Below the pieces are notes generated by a model that saw only the letters and a program-made list of their open reading frames with translations, ran no database searches and was not told where the DNA came from. A DNA stretch of 54,640 bases from the NCBI GenBank assembly GCA_017548065.1, contig JAFYNQ010000055.1, forward strand, positions 1 through 54,640. The letters run 5' to 3'. The translations under genes were made by a program, and so were the position numbers. Source of the stretch: Oscillospiraceae bacterium. GTDB lineage: Bacteria > Bacillota > Clostridia > Oscillospirales > Oscillospiraceae. Below are positions 9,969 to 17,946 of this stretch, in pieces (position 1 is the stretch's first letter; each line of letters starts with the position of its first letter).

Positions 9969-10046
9969 ATACAAGCTAAATTATGTGTCATAATAGGTCA
10001 TCTGTGCGACTAACCTGGATTATGGCATGGAAAAGGAGGAAAAACG

Positions 10047-10451
10047 ATGAATATGAAGGCTATTCTGGCATTTGTACTGGCACTTTGCATGGTGCTGTGT
10101 CTGTGCGCTTGCGGCAATGCTGCCGGCAATACCGAGACTACCCCTGCTACTACAGAAGCAGTTGCTACCACCGAGGCTACCGAAGCTGATGACGGCAAGG
10201 TGACCTATACCGTTAAGGTTGTGGACGAGGGCAATAACCCCGTTGCCGGCGCTATGGTGCAGCTGTGCAAGGAAACCTGTCTGCCCGGTGTTACCGGTGC
10301 TGACGGTGTCGCTGTGTTTAATGTTATGGAAGACAGCGAGTACAAGGTATCTTTCATGTCCCAGCCTGCAGGCTATGAAGGCATGGAGGAAGCTTACTAT
10401 TTTGAGGCCGGTTCTTACGAACTGACCATCACCCTGACGGCAGTATCTTAA
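10047..10451 (+). CDS. Small lipoprotein with a single Cna-B/SpaA-like domain
   Basis: This 134-residue protein has a lipoprotein signal with lipobox LCAC (Cys22). A Thr/Ala-rich spacer (TTPATTEAVATTEATEA) is followed by one beta domain of the Cna-B/carboxypeptidase-regulatory type (YTVKVVDEGNNPVAGAMVQL to YELTITLTAV). The domain resembles the first beta domain of the three large proteins upstream, so this is a minimal member of the same family. AAGGAGG precedes the ATG. It is expected on the outer face of the cell membrane. No enzymatic motif is visible and its function is unknown. Confidence 0.75.
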   Translation: MNMKAILAFVLALCMVLCLCACGNAAGNTETTPATTEAVATTEATEADDGKVTYTVKVVDEGNNPVAGAMVQLCKETCLPGVTGADGVAVFNVMEDSEYKVSFMSQPAGYEGMEEAYYFEAGSYELTITLTAVS

Positions 10452-10510
10452 TCTGTCAAAAGGGGAAAAGTTTTGAAAATCCCCGATGGATCACCGTGCG
10501 GCGAATAATC

Positions 10511-10617
10511 AGCAGGGCGGGACCTCGGTCCCGCCGGCATAAGGCGCGAAAAACTGCAAGCCCACAGCAGTACTGCGCCCAAATTCCGACGTGAGCGAGT
10601 TCTCACCCTGCTTTTTG
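10511..10617 (+). ncRNA. Unassigned multibranched structured RNA element ending in a U-run
   Basis: A closing helix AGCAGG (10511-10516) / CCTGCT (10607-10612) encloses three hairpins. The first is GCGGGACC (10517-10524) with GGTCCCGC (10527-10534). The second is GGCGC (10543-10547) with GCGCC (10575-10579), around a GCAGTACTGC palindrome. The third is GTGAG (10591-10595) with CTCAC (10602-10606). A T-run follows at 10612-10616. It could be a riboswitch-like leader of the gene at 10676, a small RNA, or an elaborate terminator for 10047-10451. I match it to no known family. Confidence 0.35.
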
Positions 10618-10627
10618 TTTTACGCAT

Positions 10628-10633
10628 TATAAT
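10628..10633 (+). promoter_or_regulatory. Possible -10 box upstream of the repeat protein gene
   Basis: A perfect TATAAT lies 42 bp before the ATG at 10676, but no good -35 box is present at 16-18 bp. If used, the transcript would start after the structured element at 10511-10617. Confidence 0.3.
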
Positions 10634-10675
10634 CTATCCCGGGTTTTTATAAATTTTACATAGGAGGAAACAAAT

Positions 10676-13600
10676 ATGAAACGTGCAATTTCCCTGTTGG
10701 TTGCTATCGTTATGGTCATTTCCATGATCCCCAACGTATTCGCAGCTGACGACGATGCCATTGTGCTGGATAGCATTGCCGAAATCGAAGTCGTGCTGAA
10801 TGCCGAAAACGGTTACTATGCTATGTACAGCTGGACTCCTTCCGAAGATGGCGAGCTGAACATTTATCAGTATACTGATAAGGAAATCGAAGTGATTATC
10901 ACCCAGGGTGATAACTCTGCCACCAACTACTTCGAAGATGAAGATGGTGTGTATTACGGCTTCTTTACCTGTCTGGGGCTGGTAGCTGATGAGGAAGTCA
11001 TCATCGAGTTTGCCAACTCTGTTGAAGAGGACGAGGCTTTCTATGCTTGGGGTGACTTCTTCGGTGAACCCGGCAAGAGCATCGACAACCCCGTTTATCT
11101 GGAGGATGTCGCCAACACCGTTTACAACGAGGGCACTATCTACTACGCTGGTTTCTACGGCGGAGCAGAGATTGTCATCACCGGTGAGGGTGCGTTCACT
11201 GTTACCGTAAATGAGGAAGTTCTGACTTCCGAGAACGGCGTCGTCACCTTCGCAGGTGTGGGCAAGACCGTTATCTTCTCCATTGAGGGCGAAGGCGAGT
11301 TCTCCATTGTTGCCAACTATCCCATGGGCACACAGATGAACCCTGAAATCCTGTTCCGTCCCGCAGCTATTTGGGTCAACATTGCCGAGGGCAATGACCA
11401 GGGCTACTACTACAAGTGGACTGCAATGGAAGCCGGTCAGCTGGTTCTGACCTGCCCCACCATTGAGGGTGTTGAGTACGATGTGACTCTGTACAACCTG
11501 AACACATGGGCAATGTCCAGCCTGTCCGAGAGTGAAGACGGCACTGTTGCTGTGAACGTGGGCTACGGTGATGAGGTGCAGATCCACATTGCGGCTCTGC
11601 CCGATGATCAGATGGCTTATCCCGCAGTCAGCACTACCCTGACCGGCGCACTGCTGCAGAATCTGGGTACTCGTGAGAATCCTGAGATCATCTTCAGCGC
11701 TGAAGAGATCGTTCTGGATATTCCCGAGGGCAGAAGCCAGGGTTACTACTATAAGTGGACCACTTTTGCTGACGGCACTCTGACTCTGGTTTGCCCCGAG
11801 GTCGAGGGTGTAGAGTACGATGTCATCCTGACCAACATGAGCACCTATGCACAGGCTTGGATGTCCGACAGCAACAACGGCACTGTCTCCATGGACGTCA
11901 AGTCCGGTGATGCTGTTATCATCGAGATCGGCATCTATCCCGATGCAAACTGGAATACTCCCGCTCTGGCTACTACTCTGACAGGTTCTTTCACCTATCC
12001 CATCGGTAGCTATGACAATCCTGAAATTATCTTCCGTCCCAATTACATTAGTGTCAACATCGCAGAAGGCGCTGCAGAGTACAACTACAAGTGGACTGCA
12101 AATGCTGACGGCGAGCTGGTTCTCACTTGCCCCACTGTTGAGGGTGTTGGCTACAATGTCATTCTGACCAACCAGTCTACCTATGACATGGCATGGCTGT
12201 CCGACAGCACTGACGGCACTGTGGCAATGGAAGTTTCTGCCGGCGACGAGGTCACTGTTGTTGTGGTGGTGGATCCTGACGAGTACTGGAACTATCCTGC
12301 ACTGGTCACTGCACTGACCGGCGAGTTCATCTTCCCCGTGGGCACACAGATGAACCCCGAAATTATCTTCCGTCCTGCTTACATCAATGTCAACATTGCT
12401 GAAGGCAACAACCAGGGCTACTACTACAAGTGGACTGCAAACGCTGACGGCGAGCTGAAGCTGACCTGCCCCACTGTTGAGGGTGTTGACTATGACGTTA
12501 ACATGATCAACCTGTCTACTTACAATCAGGTATGGCTGCAGGACAGCAATGACGGCACCATCTCTCTGGCTGTTTCTGCCGGCGATGAGATCATTATTCA
12601 GGTTTGTGCAATTCCCGACGCTTCTTGGAACATCCCTGCACTGCAGACTGCACTGACCGGCGAGTTCATCTTCCCCGTGGGCACCCAGATGAACCCCGAG
12701 ATTCTGTTCCGTCCTGCTTACATCAATGTCAACATTGCTGAAGGCAACAATCAGGGCTACTTCTACAAGTGGACCGCAAACACCAACGGCACACTGGTGC
12801 TGACTTGCCCCGAGGTTGAGGGTGTTGTGTATGACGTTAACATGATCAACCTGAGCACCTACGAGCAGGCATGGCTGCAGGATAGCACTGACGGCACCAT
12901 CGCTCTGGATATTAAGAGCGGCGATGAAGTCATTATTCAGGTTTGCGCAATTCCCGATGCTTCCTGGAATATTCCTGCCCTGAACACCGGCCTGTATGGT
13001 CAGATCATCCTCCCCATTGGCTCTGACATGAACCCCGAGATCATTGAGGAACTGTCTTGGTTCTACGGTAATGTTGCTCAGGAGCAGGGTGACTTTGATG
13101 GCTACTTCTATCAGTGGACTGCTGCTGAAGATGGCGTTGCCACCTTCTACTTCGGCTGGAACGAGCTGGAAGGCTACGAGTTGGACATCATGGTTACCAA
13201 TATGAACACCTACGCACAGTACAGCCTGCTGTCTGACGGTGTTGACAACTACGGTCTGGAGCTGCAGGTTCCCGTGAAGGCAGGCCAGCAGCTGATGATC
13301 AATGTGGCTGCAGTCAAGGACGCTGACGGCAACTACTACCCCGCTGCTGAAATGACCTGGTGCGGCAACTTTGCTGCTCCTGCAGGTTCTGAAAAGAACC
13401 CCATCTACATTGAGTTCAACTGGAACGATGCGTACAGCGCTGCTGATGCTACCGTTACTGTGGAAGCCGGCGCTACTGTTTACTTCTCCGCAAACGCAGG
13501 CATGATCCTGACTGTGAACGGTGAGGTTGTTGAGATGAACGCTGACGGCGTCTTCGCAATCACCAACAACACCGATGCTGCTGTTGAGTATGCAGTTGCA

Positions 13601-15088
13601 CTGGATACCCCCGTTGGCGCTTACAACAACCCCGAAGTTATTGAGACTCTGCCCTTCGAGGATGCAAATTCTCTGGCAGAGGGCGAGAGCTACAACTACA
13701 TCTGGACCGCTACCGAGGATGCTACTGTGGTTCTGAGCGTCACCGATGGTGCTAACATCGTCGCTGACCTGCTGACCTACGTGGAAGACTCCGAGTGGCC
13801 CATTTCCGAGCAGTTCGAGCTGGCAACTCCTGCTATCGACGAGAACTGGAACTACACCGGTTGGGATGTTGCAGAAAATCTGACAATCCAGGTCAAGGCC
13901 GGCCAGCAGCTGAAGATTCAGATCAATGGCCTGACTGATTGGGCAACATGGAAGACTCCTGCTATTGACTACACTCTGACCATTACTGCTGAAGTTGAGG
14001 AAAAGGGTATCGTAGCACAGCCCGAGAATGTCACCGCTAACTCCGGCGAAAGCGTACAGTTCTCCGTGGAGACTGTTGGCGAGGTCGTTTCCTACAAGTG
14101 GGAGTATCGTAAGATCTACAAGTGGTTTGACACCAACATGGAAGGCTACAATACTGACACCCTGACTGTTCCTGTTAACGGCGCACGTAACGGTTATGCC
14201 TACCGTTGCATCGTAACCTACGCTGATGGCACCGAGATCATCTCTGAAATTGCACAACTGACTGTCAACTCCACCATCGTGATCACCAGCCATCCCAACA
14301 ACCAGCTGGTTACTCTGGGCTGCAAGGGCCAGTTTACCGCTGCTGCTGAGGGCGACGGCATTGCCTATGCATGGCAGTACAGCCGTAACGGCGAGACCTG
14401 GGCATACACCCAGATGGAAGGCTACACCAAGCCCACCGTTATGATTGAGACCACTGCAGCTCGTGACGGTTATCTGTACCGTTGTGAGATCAAGGATGCA
14501 ACCGGCGCTGTTGAATACACCAGTGTTGCAACTTTGAATGTTCTGACCTTTACAAAGCAGCCTGAGAACATGCGTACCTCTGCAGGCAGCAAGGTTACCT
14601 TCTCTGTTGAGACCAACCAGGAGCCTGTAAGCTATCAGTGGCAGTACTCCAAGAACGGCGAGACCTGGACCAACACCACCATGAGCGGCTACAACACCGC
14701 TGCTCTGACCGTGGACGCTACCAGCGCACGTAATGGTTACCAGTATCGCTGTGTCATTACCGGTGCAAAGAACAGCAAGCTGGAGTCCAAGGCTGCAGTT
14801 CTGAACATTGGCGCTGCTGCTGAAATTACTGCACAGCCCGAGAGCGTGACTGCTGCCGCAGGTGCTACCGTTACCTTCGCTGTGGAGGCTGCAAATGTGT
14901 ACACCTACCAGTGGCAGTACTCCAAGAACGGCACTGATTGGTACACCACTACCATGCCCGGCGCAACCACCAACACTCTGAGCGTGGCTGTGACCGCTGG
15001 CCGTAACGGCTATCAGTACCGTTGCCAGATCCTTGGCACCGACGGCGAAGTCGTCTACACCAACGTGGCAACCCTGACTGTGGGCTAA
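10676..15088 (+). CDS. Secreted protein with ~113-residue tandem repeats and four C-terminal Ig-like repeats
   Basis: This 1470-residue protein has a classical signal peptide (MKRAISLLVAIVMVISM to VFA), predicted to be cleaved before the Asp-rich ADDDA. Nine segments contain a G-x-x-x-N-P motif; six of them form regular tandem repeats of 112-113 residues (11321-13351) with the pattern NPEIIFRP, NVNIAEG, YKWTA, LTCP, VEGV. About 360 residues of Ig-like repeats of roughly 90 residues follow (14005-15085), marked by YxWQYSKNGxxW and ARNGYxYRC. There is no LPXTG, SLH or choline-binding anchor, so it is released or held non-covalently. AGGAGG precedes the ATG. It is plausibly an adhesin or binding protein; the ligand is unknown. 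Confidence 0.82.
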   Translation: MKRAISLLVAIVMVISMIPNVFAADDDAIVLDSIAEIEVVLNAENGYYAMYSWTPSEDGELNIYQYTDKEIEVIITQGDNSATNYFEDEDGVYYGFFTCLGLVADEEVIIEFANSVEEDEAFYAWGDFFGEPGKSIDNPVYLEDVANTVYNEGTIYYAGFYGGAEIVITGEGAFTVTVNEEVLTSENGVVTFAGVGKTVIFSIEGEGEFSIVANYPMGTQMNPEILFRPAAIWVNIAEGNDQGYYYKWTAMEAGQLVLTCPTIEGVEYDVTLYNLNTWAMSSLSESEDGTVAVNVGYGDEVQIHIAALPDDQMAYPAVSTTLTGALLQNLGTRENPEIIFSAEEIVLDIPEGRSQGYYYKWTTFADGTLTLVCPEVEGVEYDVILTNMSTYAQAWMSDSNNGTVSMDVKSGDAVIIEIGIYPDANWNTPALATTLTGSFTYPIGSYDNPEIIFRPNYISVNIAEGAAEYNYKWTANADGELVLTCPTVEGVGYNVILTNQSTYDMAWLSDSTDGTVAMEVSAGDEVTVVVVVDPDEYWNYPALVTALTGEFIFPVGTQMNPEIIFRPAYINVNIAEGNNQGYYYKWTANADGELKLTCPTVEGVDYDVNMINLSTYNQVWLQDSNDGTISLAVSAGDEIIIQVCAIPDASWNIPALQTALTGEFIFPVGTQMNPEILFRPAYINVNIAEGNNQGYFYKWTANTNGTLVLTCPEVEGVVYDVNMINLSTYEQAWLQDSTDGTIALDIKSGDEVIIQVCAIPDASWNIPALNTGLYGQIILPIGSDMNPEIIEELSWFYGNVAQEQGDFDGYFYQWTAAEDGVATFYFGWNELEGYELDIMVTNMNTYAQYSLLSDGVDNYGLELQVPVKAGQQLMINVAAVKDADGNYYPAAEMTWCGNFAAPAGSEKNPIYIEFNWNDAYSAADATVTVEAGATVYFSANAGMILTVNGEVVEMNADGVFAITNNTDAAVEYAVALDTPVGAYNNPEVIETLPFEDANSLAEGESYNYIWTATEDATVVLSVTDGANIVADLLTYVEDSEWPISEQFELATPAIDENWNYTGWDVAENLTIQVKAGQQLKIQINGLTDWATWKTPAIDYTLTITAEVEEKGIVAQPENVTANSGESVQFSVETVGEVVSYKWEYRKIYKWFDTNMEGYNTDTLTVPVNGARNGYAYRCIVTYADGTEIISEIAQLTVNSTIVITSHPNNQLVTLGCKGQFTAAAEGDGIAYAWQYSRNGETWAYTQMEGYTKPTVMIETTAARDGYLYRCEIKDATGAVEYTSVATLNVLTFTKQPENMRTSAGSKVTFSVETNQEPVSYQWQYSKNGETWTNTTMSGYNTAALTVDATSARNGYQYRCVITGAKNSKLESKAAVLNIGAAAEITAQPESVTAAAGATVTFAVEAANVYTYQWQYSKNGTDWYTTTMPGATTNTLSVAVTAGRNGYQYRCQILGTDGEVVYTNVATLTVG
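11321..13351 (+). repeat. Six tandem ~339-bp coding repeats
   Basis: Unit starts are at 11321, 11660, 11999, 12335, 12674 and 13013, giving 336-339 bp spacing (112-113 codons). Units beginning at 12335 and 12674 are nearly identical at the DNA level over long stretches, while the others are more diverged. More divergent copies follow from about 13379 and 13610. Confidence 0.88.
14005..15085 (+). repeat. Four tandem Ig-like coding repeats (~270 bp each)
   Basis: Units begin near 14005, 14275, 14547 and 14820. Each encodes a Q/H-P-E/N-x strand, a central YxWQYSKNG-like strand with Trp, and a C-terminal R-x-G-Y-x-Y-R-C strand. This is the layout of Ig-like/I-set domains in bacterial surface proteins. 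Confidence 0.75.
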
Positions 15089-15111
15089 TACAGTAATCGC
15101 ATAAACCTCAG

Positions 15112-15143
15112 GAGAGGGCACCCTTCGGTGCCCTCTCTTTTTA
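15112..15143 (+). terminator. Terminator after the repeat protein gene
   Basis: A perfect 11-bp stem (15112-15122 with 15127-15137) has loop CTTC and is followed by a T-run. Confidence 0.9.
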
Positions 15144-15145
15144 TA

Positions 15146-15175
15146 TAAAAAAGGCGGTGCCGTTTTGGCACCGCC
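15146..15175 (-). terminator. Terminator of threonine synthase gene
   Basis: A 9-bp perfect stem GGCGGTGCC (15153-15161) / GGCACCGCC (15167-15175) has, on the minus strand, a T-run beyond it (A-run 15146-15152 on the plus strand). It lies 14 bp after the thrC stop codon. Confidence 0.85.
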
Positions 15176-15189
15176 ATTTGCTTTTTTAT

Positions 15190-16647
15190 TTACAGCGCAG
15201 TAACAAAGGGAAGCATTTCTTCCTTGGGGATCACGGTGGTGTGCAGCTCCTTCTTTGTCTGCAGACCCTGGAGATTCTTGGGAACGGGAACACCGGTCAG
15301 TGCTTCCAGTCGCTCCATCTGCGCCCACTCATCCATGCCGTCAGCATTTTCCAGAGCGGAAAGCACGGCAGCAGGGAATTTGTAGGGAGACGCGGTGGAG
15401 AGAACCACCATGGGACGGGTGTCGCCGGTTTTTTCGGTGTATTCCTCGGCAACAGCCCAGCCTGCAGCGGTGTGGGTGTCGCAAAGGTAGTTCTGCTCAC
15501 GGAATACCTTGGCAATGGTCTTTCTTGCCTGGGCATCATCGCAGCAGCCTGCCCAGAATTCCGCATCAATGGCAGCCTTCAGGTCTTCGGGAACGGTATA
15601 GAAGCCGTCCTTGTTCAGCTGACCCATGAGACTTGCCACCAGCTCGGTGTCGCCGGACAGCAGATACAGAAGCCGCTCCAGATTGGAGGAGACCAGAATA
15701 TCCATGGAAGGGGAGATGGTCTTCAGCAGGGGACGGCGGCGATCGTAGGTGCCGGTCTGAATAAAGTCGGTCAGCACGTTGTTGGCATTGGAAGCGCAGA
15801 TCAGCTTGCCCACGGGAAGACCTAGCTTCTTGGCAAGATAGCCTGCCAGGATATCGCCAAAGTTGCCGGTGGGAACAGAGAAATTCACCTGCTCGCCCAT
15901 TTTGATCACGCCACGGTGCAGAAGATCCGCATAGGCCTTGAAATAATAGGTTACCTGGGGCGCCAGTCTGCCGATGTTGATGGAGTTGGCGGTGGAAAGT
16001 CTGTGACCCTTGCCACCGGGCAGTACGCCGTTTTCTGCGGCTGCGAAGATGTTCTTTACGCCGGTCTGGGCATCGTCAAAGTTACCTTCCACAGCGCAGA
16101 CATATACGTTGTTGCCCTCCTGGGTCACCATCTGGGCGCGCTGCACCTTGGAAACGCCGCCGTCGGGGTAGAACACACAGATGCGCACGCCGTCCACATT
16201 GCAGAAGCCTGCCAGGGCAGCCTTGCCGGTGTCGCCGGAGGTGGCGGTGAGGATCAGGATGTCCTCCTTCTGTCCCTTCACTGTCTTTGCCTTGGTCAGC
16301 AGCTGGGGCAGCATGCAAAGTGCCACATCCTTAAATGCAGAGGTGGGGCCACGGAACAGCTCCAGCACAGTGAACTTACCGGTGTCCACGGTGGGGGTCA
16401 GCTCTTCGGTTTCAAACTTGCCGGTGTAAGCCTTCTTTACCAGTGTATCCATTTCCGGAATGTCCGGCAGGAATGCGCCGATGATGTCGGTAGCCATGTC
16501 CATAGTGCTGCCCTTGAGGCAGGCAGCCACATCCAGCGTGGGCAGGGAAGCGGGGACATACAGACCGCCATCGGGAGCAAGACCGTTAAGCACCGCCTGG
16601 GCGCTGTCGGCAGTGTAAGACTTACTGCGGGTGGAATGGTAAAGCAT
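15190..16647 (-). CDS. thrC: Threonine synthase
   Basis: This 485-residue PLP enzyme converts O-phospho-L-homoserine to L-threonine in the cytoplasm. The start at 16647 follows AAAGGAG at good spacing; an upstream in-frame extension to 16692 is not supported by a ribosome site. The N-terminus MLYHSTRSKS and APDGGLYVP are typical of the longer, yeast/E. coli-like threonine synthase class. GPTSAFKD places the PLP lysine at K106, and TATSGDTGKAA (about 135-144) is the phosphate-binding loop. The gene diverges from hom-lysC-asd, so the whole threonine branch apart from homoserine kinase is present here. Confidence 0.96.
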   Translation of the reverse strand: MLYHSTRSKSYTADSAQAVLNGLAPDGGLYVPASLPTLDVAACLKGSTMDMATDIIGAFLPDIPEMDTLVKKAYTGKFETEELTPTVDTGKFTVLELFRGPTSAFKDVALCMLPQLLTKAKTVKGQKEDILILTATSGDTGKAALAGFCNVDGVRICVFYPDGGVSKVQRAQMVTQEGNNVYVCAVEGNFDDAQTGVKNIFAAAENGVLPGGKGHRLSTANSINIGRLAPQVTYYFKAYADLLHRGVIKMGEQVNFSVPTGNFGDILAGYLAKKLGLPVGKLICASNANNVLTDFIQTGTYDRRRPLLKTISPSMDILVSSNLERLLYLLSGDTELVASLMGQLNKDGFYTVPEDLKAAIDAEFWAGCCDDAQARKTIAKVFREQNYLCDTHTAAGWAVAEEYTEKTGDTRPMVVLSTASPYKFPAAVLSALENADGMDEWAQMERLEALTGVPVPKNLQGLQTKKELHTTVIPKEEMLPFVTAL

Positions 16648-16712
16648 AATGGATTCTCCTTTAAATGCGACAAGGAAAAAACAGAAAAACAAATCTTGTT
16701 ATTTTGTCGCTA

Positions 16713-16741
16713 TTGCATTTTTTATAGCTATATGATATACT
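16713..16741 (+). promoter_or_regulatory. Putative promoter of hom-lysC-asd operon
   Basis: TTGCAT (16713-16718) and TATACT (16736-16741) are separated by 17 bp, 64 bp before the hom start. Its -10 region overlaps the -10 region of the divergent thrC promoter. Upstream lies a 7-bp inverted repeat GCGACAA (16667-16673) / TTGTCGC (16704-16710) that may be an operator. Confidence 0.6.
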
Positions 16742-16760
16742 GTAATGAATAAAAAGGCAA
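16732..16760 (-). promoter_or_regulatory. Putative thrC promoter, overlapping the hom promoter
   Basis: On the minus strand, TTGCCT (16760-16755) and TATCAT (16737-16732) are separated by 17 bp. The two divergent -10 boxes share positions 16736-16737, so simultaneous occupancy by two polymerases is unlikely. Confidence 0.5.
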
Positions 16761-16805
16761 GTGTTTTCTTTTTGAGGACACTTCTTAAAATATGGAGGCA
16801 TAATT

Positions 16806-17921
16806 ATGAAGATTGGTCTGTTGGGCTTCGGTGTCGTGGGACGTGGTGTCTATGACCTGACGGCTGACCGTGATGACATTCAGGTTGCAAAGGTTGTCTG
16901 CCTTGAAGATGTGCAGCTTCCCGATGCAGAGGTGACAAAGGACTTCCAGTCTGTGCTGAATGACACGGAAATCGATACAGTGGTGGAGGCTATGGGTGGT
17001 CTGCATCCTGCTTATGAATTTGTGCGTGCCGCTATTTTGGCAGGTAAGAATATTGTCACATCCAACAAGGCTCTGGTGGCAACCTTCTATGATGACCTGA
17101 TTCCTCTGGCCATTGAGAAGGGTGTGCTGTTCCGCTGCACCGCTGCTGTGGGCGGCGGTATCGGCTGGCTGTCCGAGCTGGAGCGTTCCCGTCGCAGCCA
17201 GACCATTGAGTCTGTGGGCGGCATCATGAACGGTACCTGCAATTACATACTGGACTCCATGACCCGTTTGGGCCTGGGCTACGATGAGGCTCTTTCCCAG
17301 GCACAGGCACTGGGCTACGCAGAAGCAAATCCCTCCACCGACGTGGACGGCATTGATACTTGGCATAAGCTGATTCTCTCTTCCAACGTGGCATTCGGTG
17401 TCAGCGTGGAGCCGGAATCCGTGCCTGCTGCCGGTATCCGTCATATTACTGCCCAGGATGTGGAGCAGTTCAAGGCACACGGCCTTGTATGTAAGCTGGT
17501 TTCCACCGGCATTATGGAAGATGGCAAGCTCTCTGCTTTCGTGCAGCCCACGCTGTTTGCTGCCGGTGAGCCGGAGGCTGCTGTTTCCCTGAACTACAAC
17601 CTGATTACCCTGGTGGGCGCCGCTTCCGGCCGCATGAGCTTCTACGGTCAGGGCGCAGGTCGCTATCCCACTGCGTATAATGTGGTGCAGGACTGCACTG
17701 ATGTGCTGCTTGGCAACGGCTACTACAGCCCCTACGGCGGCAAGGTAGCAGCAGACAATTCCTGCCTGCGCAGCTACTATGTCCGTGGCGAAGCCGATGC
17801 ATGGCTGCAGGAAAACACCCAGGAGACCTGGGGCGAGGCTGTGATCACAAAGCCCGTGTCCGTGAAGGCTATGCACGATTGGCTGAAGGCACACCCCGGT
17901 GCATTTATTGCCGCAAAATAA
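16806..17921 (+). CDS. hom: Homoserine dehydrogenase (short form without ACT domain)
   Basis: This 371-residue cytoplasmic enzyme reduces L-aspartate 4-semialdehyde to homoserine with NAD(P)H. The Rossmann motif GFGVVGRG is at residues 7-14, the conserved SNKAL at 86-90, and the catalytic-domain segments AVGGGIGW and GIMNGTCNYIL follow. Typical bacterial monofunctional enzymes of about 430 residues end in an ACT domain that senses threonine. This one stops after the catalytic domain (HPGAFIAAK), so that feedback site is absent. GGAGG precedes the ATG. It is first in a tight operon with aspartate kinase (25-bp gap) and aspartate-semialdehyde dehydrogenase. Confidence 0.95.
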   Translation: MKIGLLGFGVVGRGVYDLTADRDDIQVAKVVCLEDVQLPDAEVTKDFQSVLNDTEIDTVVEAMGGLHPAYEFVRAAILAGKNIVTSNKALVATFYDDLIPLAIEKGVLFRCTAAVGGGIGWLSELERSRRSQTIESVGGIMNGTCNYILDSMTRLGLGYDEALSQAQALGYAEANPSTDVDGIDTWHKLILSSNVAFGVSVEPESVPAAGIRHITAQDVEQFKAHGLVCKLVSTGIMEDGKLSAFVQPTLFAAGEPEAAVSLNYNLITLVGAASGRMSFYGQGAGRYPTAYNVVQDCTDVLLGNGYYSPYGGKVAADNSCLRSYYVRGEADAWLQENTQETWGEAVITKPVSVKAMHDWLKAHPGAFIAAK

Positions 17922-17946
17922 TCCATCCCCTGAAAGAGGTATCAGT

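Noticed and set aside
10516-10535. The GC-rich hairpin considered alone as a simple terminator
   Set aside because: It has a 2-nt centre and no T-run after it; it fits better as one arm of the larger element at 10511-10617.
11321-13351. Regular repeats considered as a CRISPR array
   Set aside because: The repeats are about 339 bp, in frame and coding, with no short repeat-spacer structure and no cas genes nearby.
10634-15328. A minus-strand open frame of about 1560 codons opposite the repeat protein
   Set aside because: It is a mirror of the strongly biased codon use on the plus strand. It has no ribosome site or signal, it crosses a terminator, and its composition is low-complexity and unlike a real protein. 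The plus strand has a signal peptide, domains and repeats.
16648-16692. N-terminal extension of threonine synthase
   Set aside because: The extension is hydrophobic, has no ribosome site and lies in the promoter-leader region; AAAGGAG sits correctly before 16647.
16742-16805. T-box or amino-acid riboswitch before hom
   Set aside because: The leader after the likely start site is only about 55 nt, with no T-box sequence or terminator.
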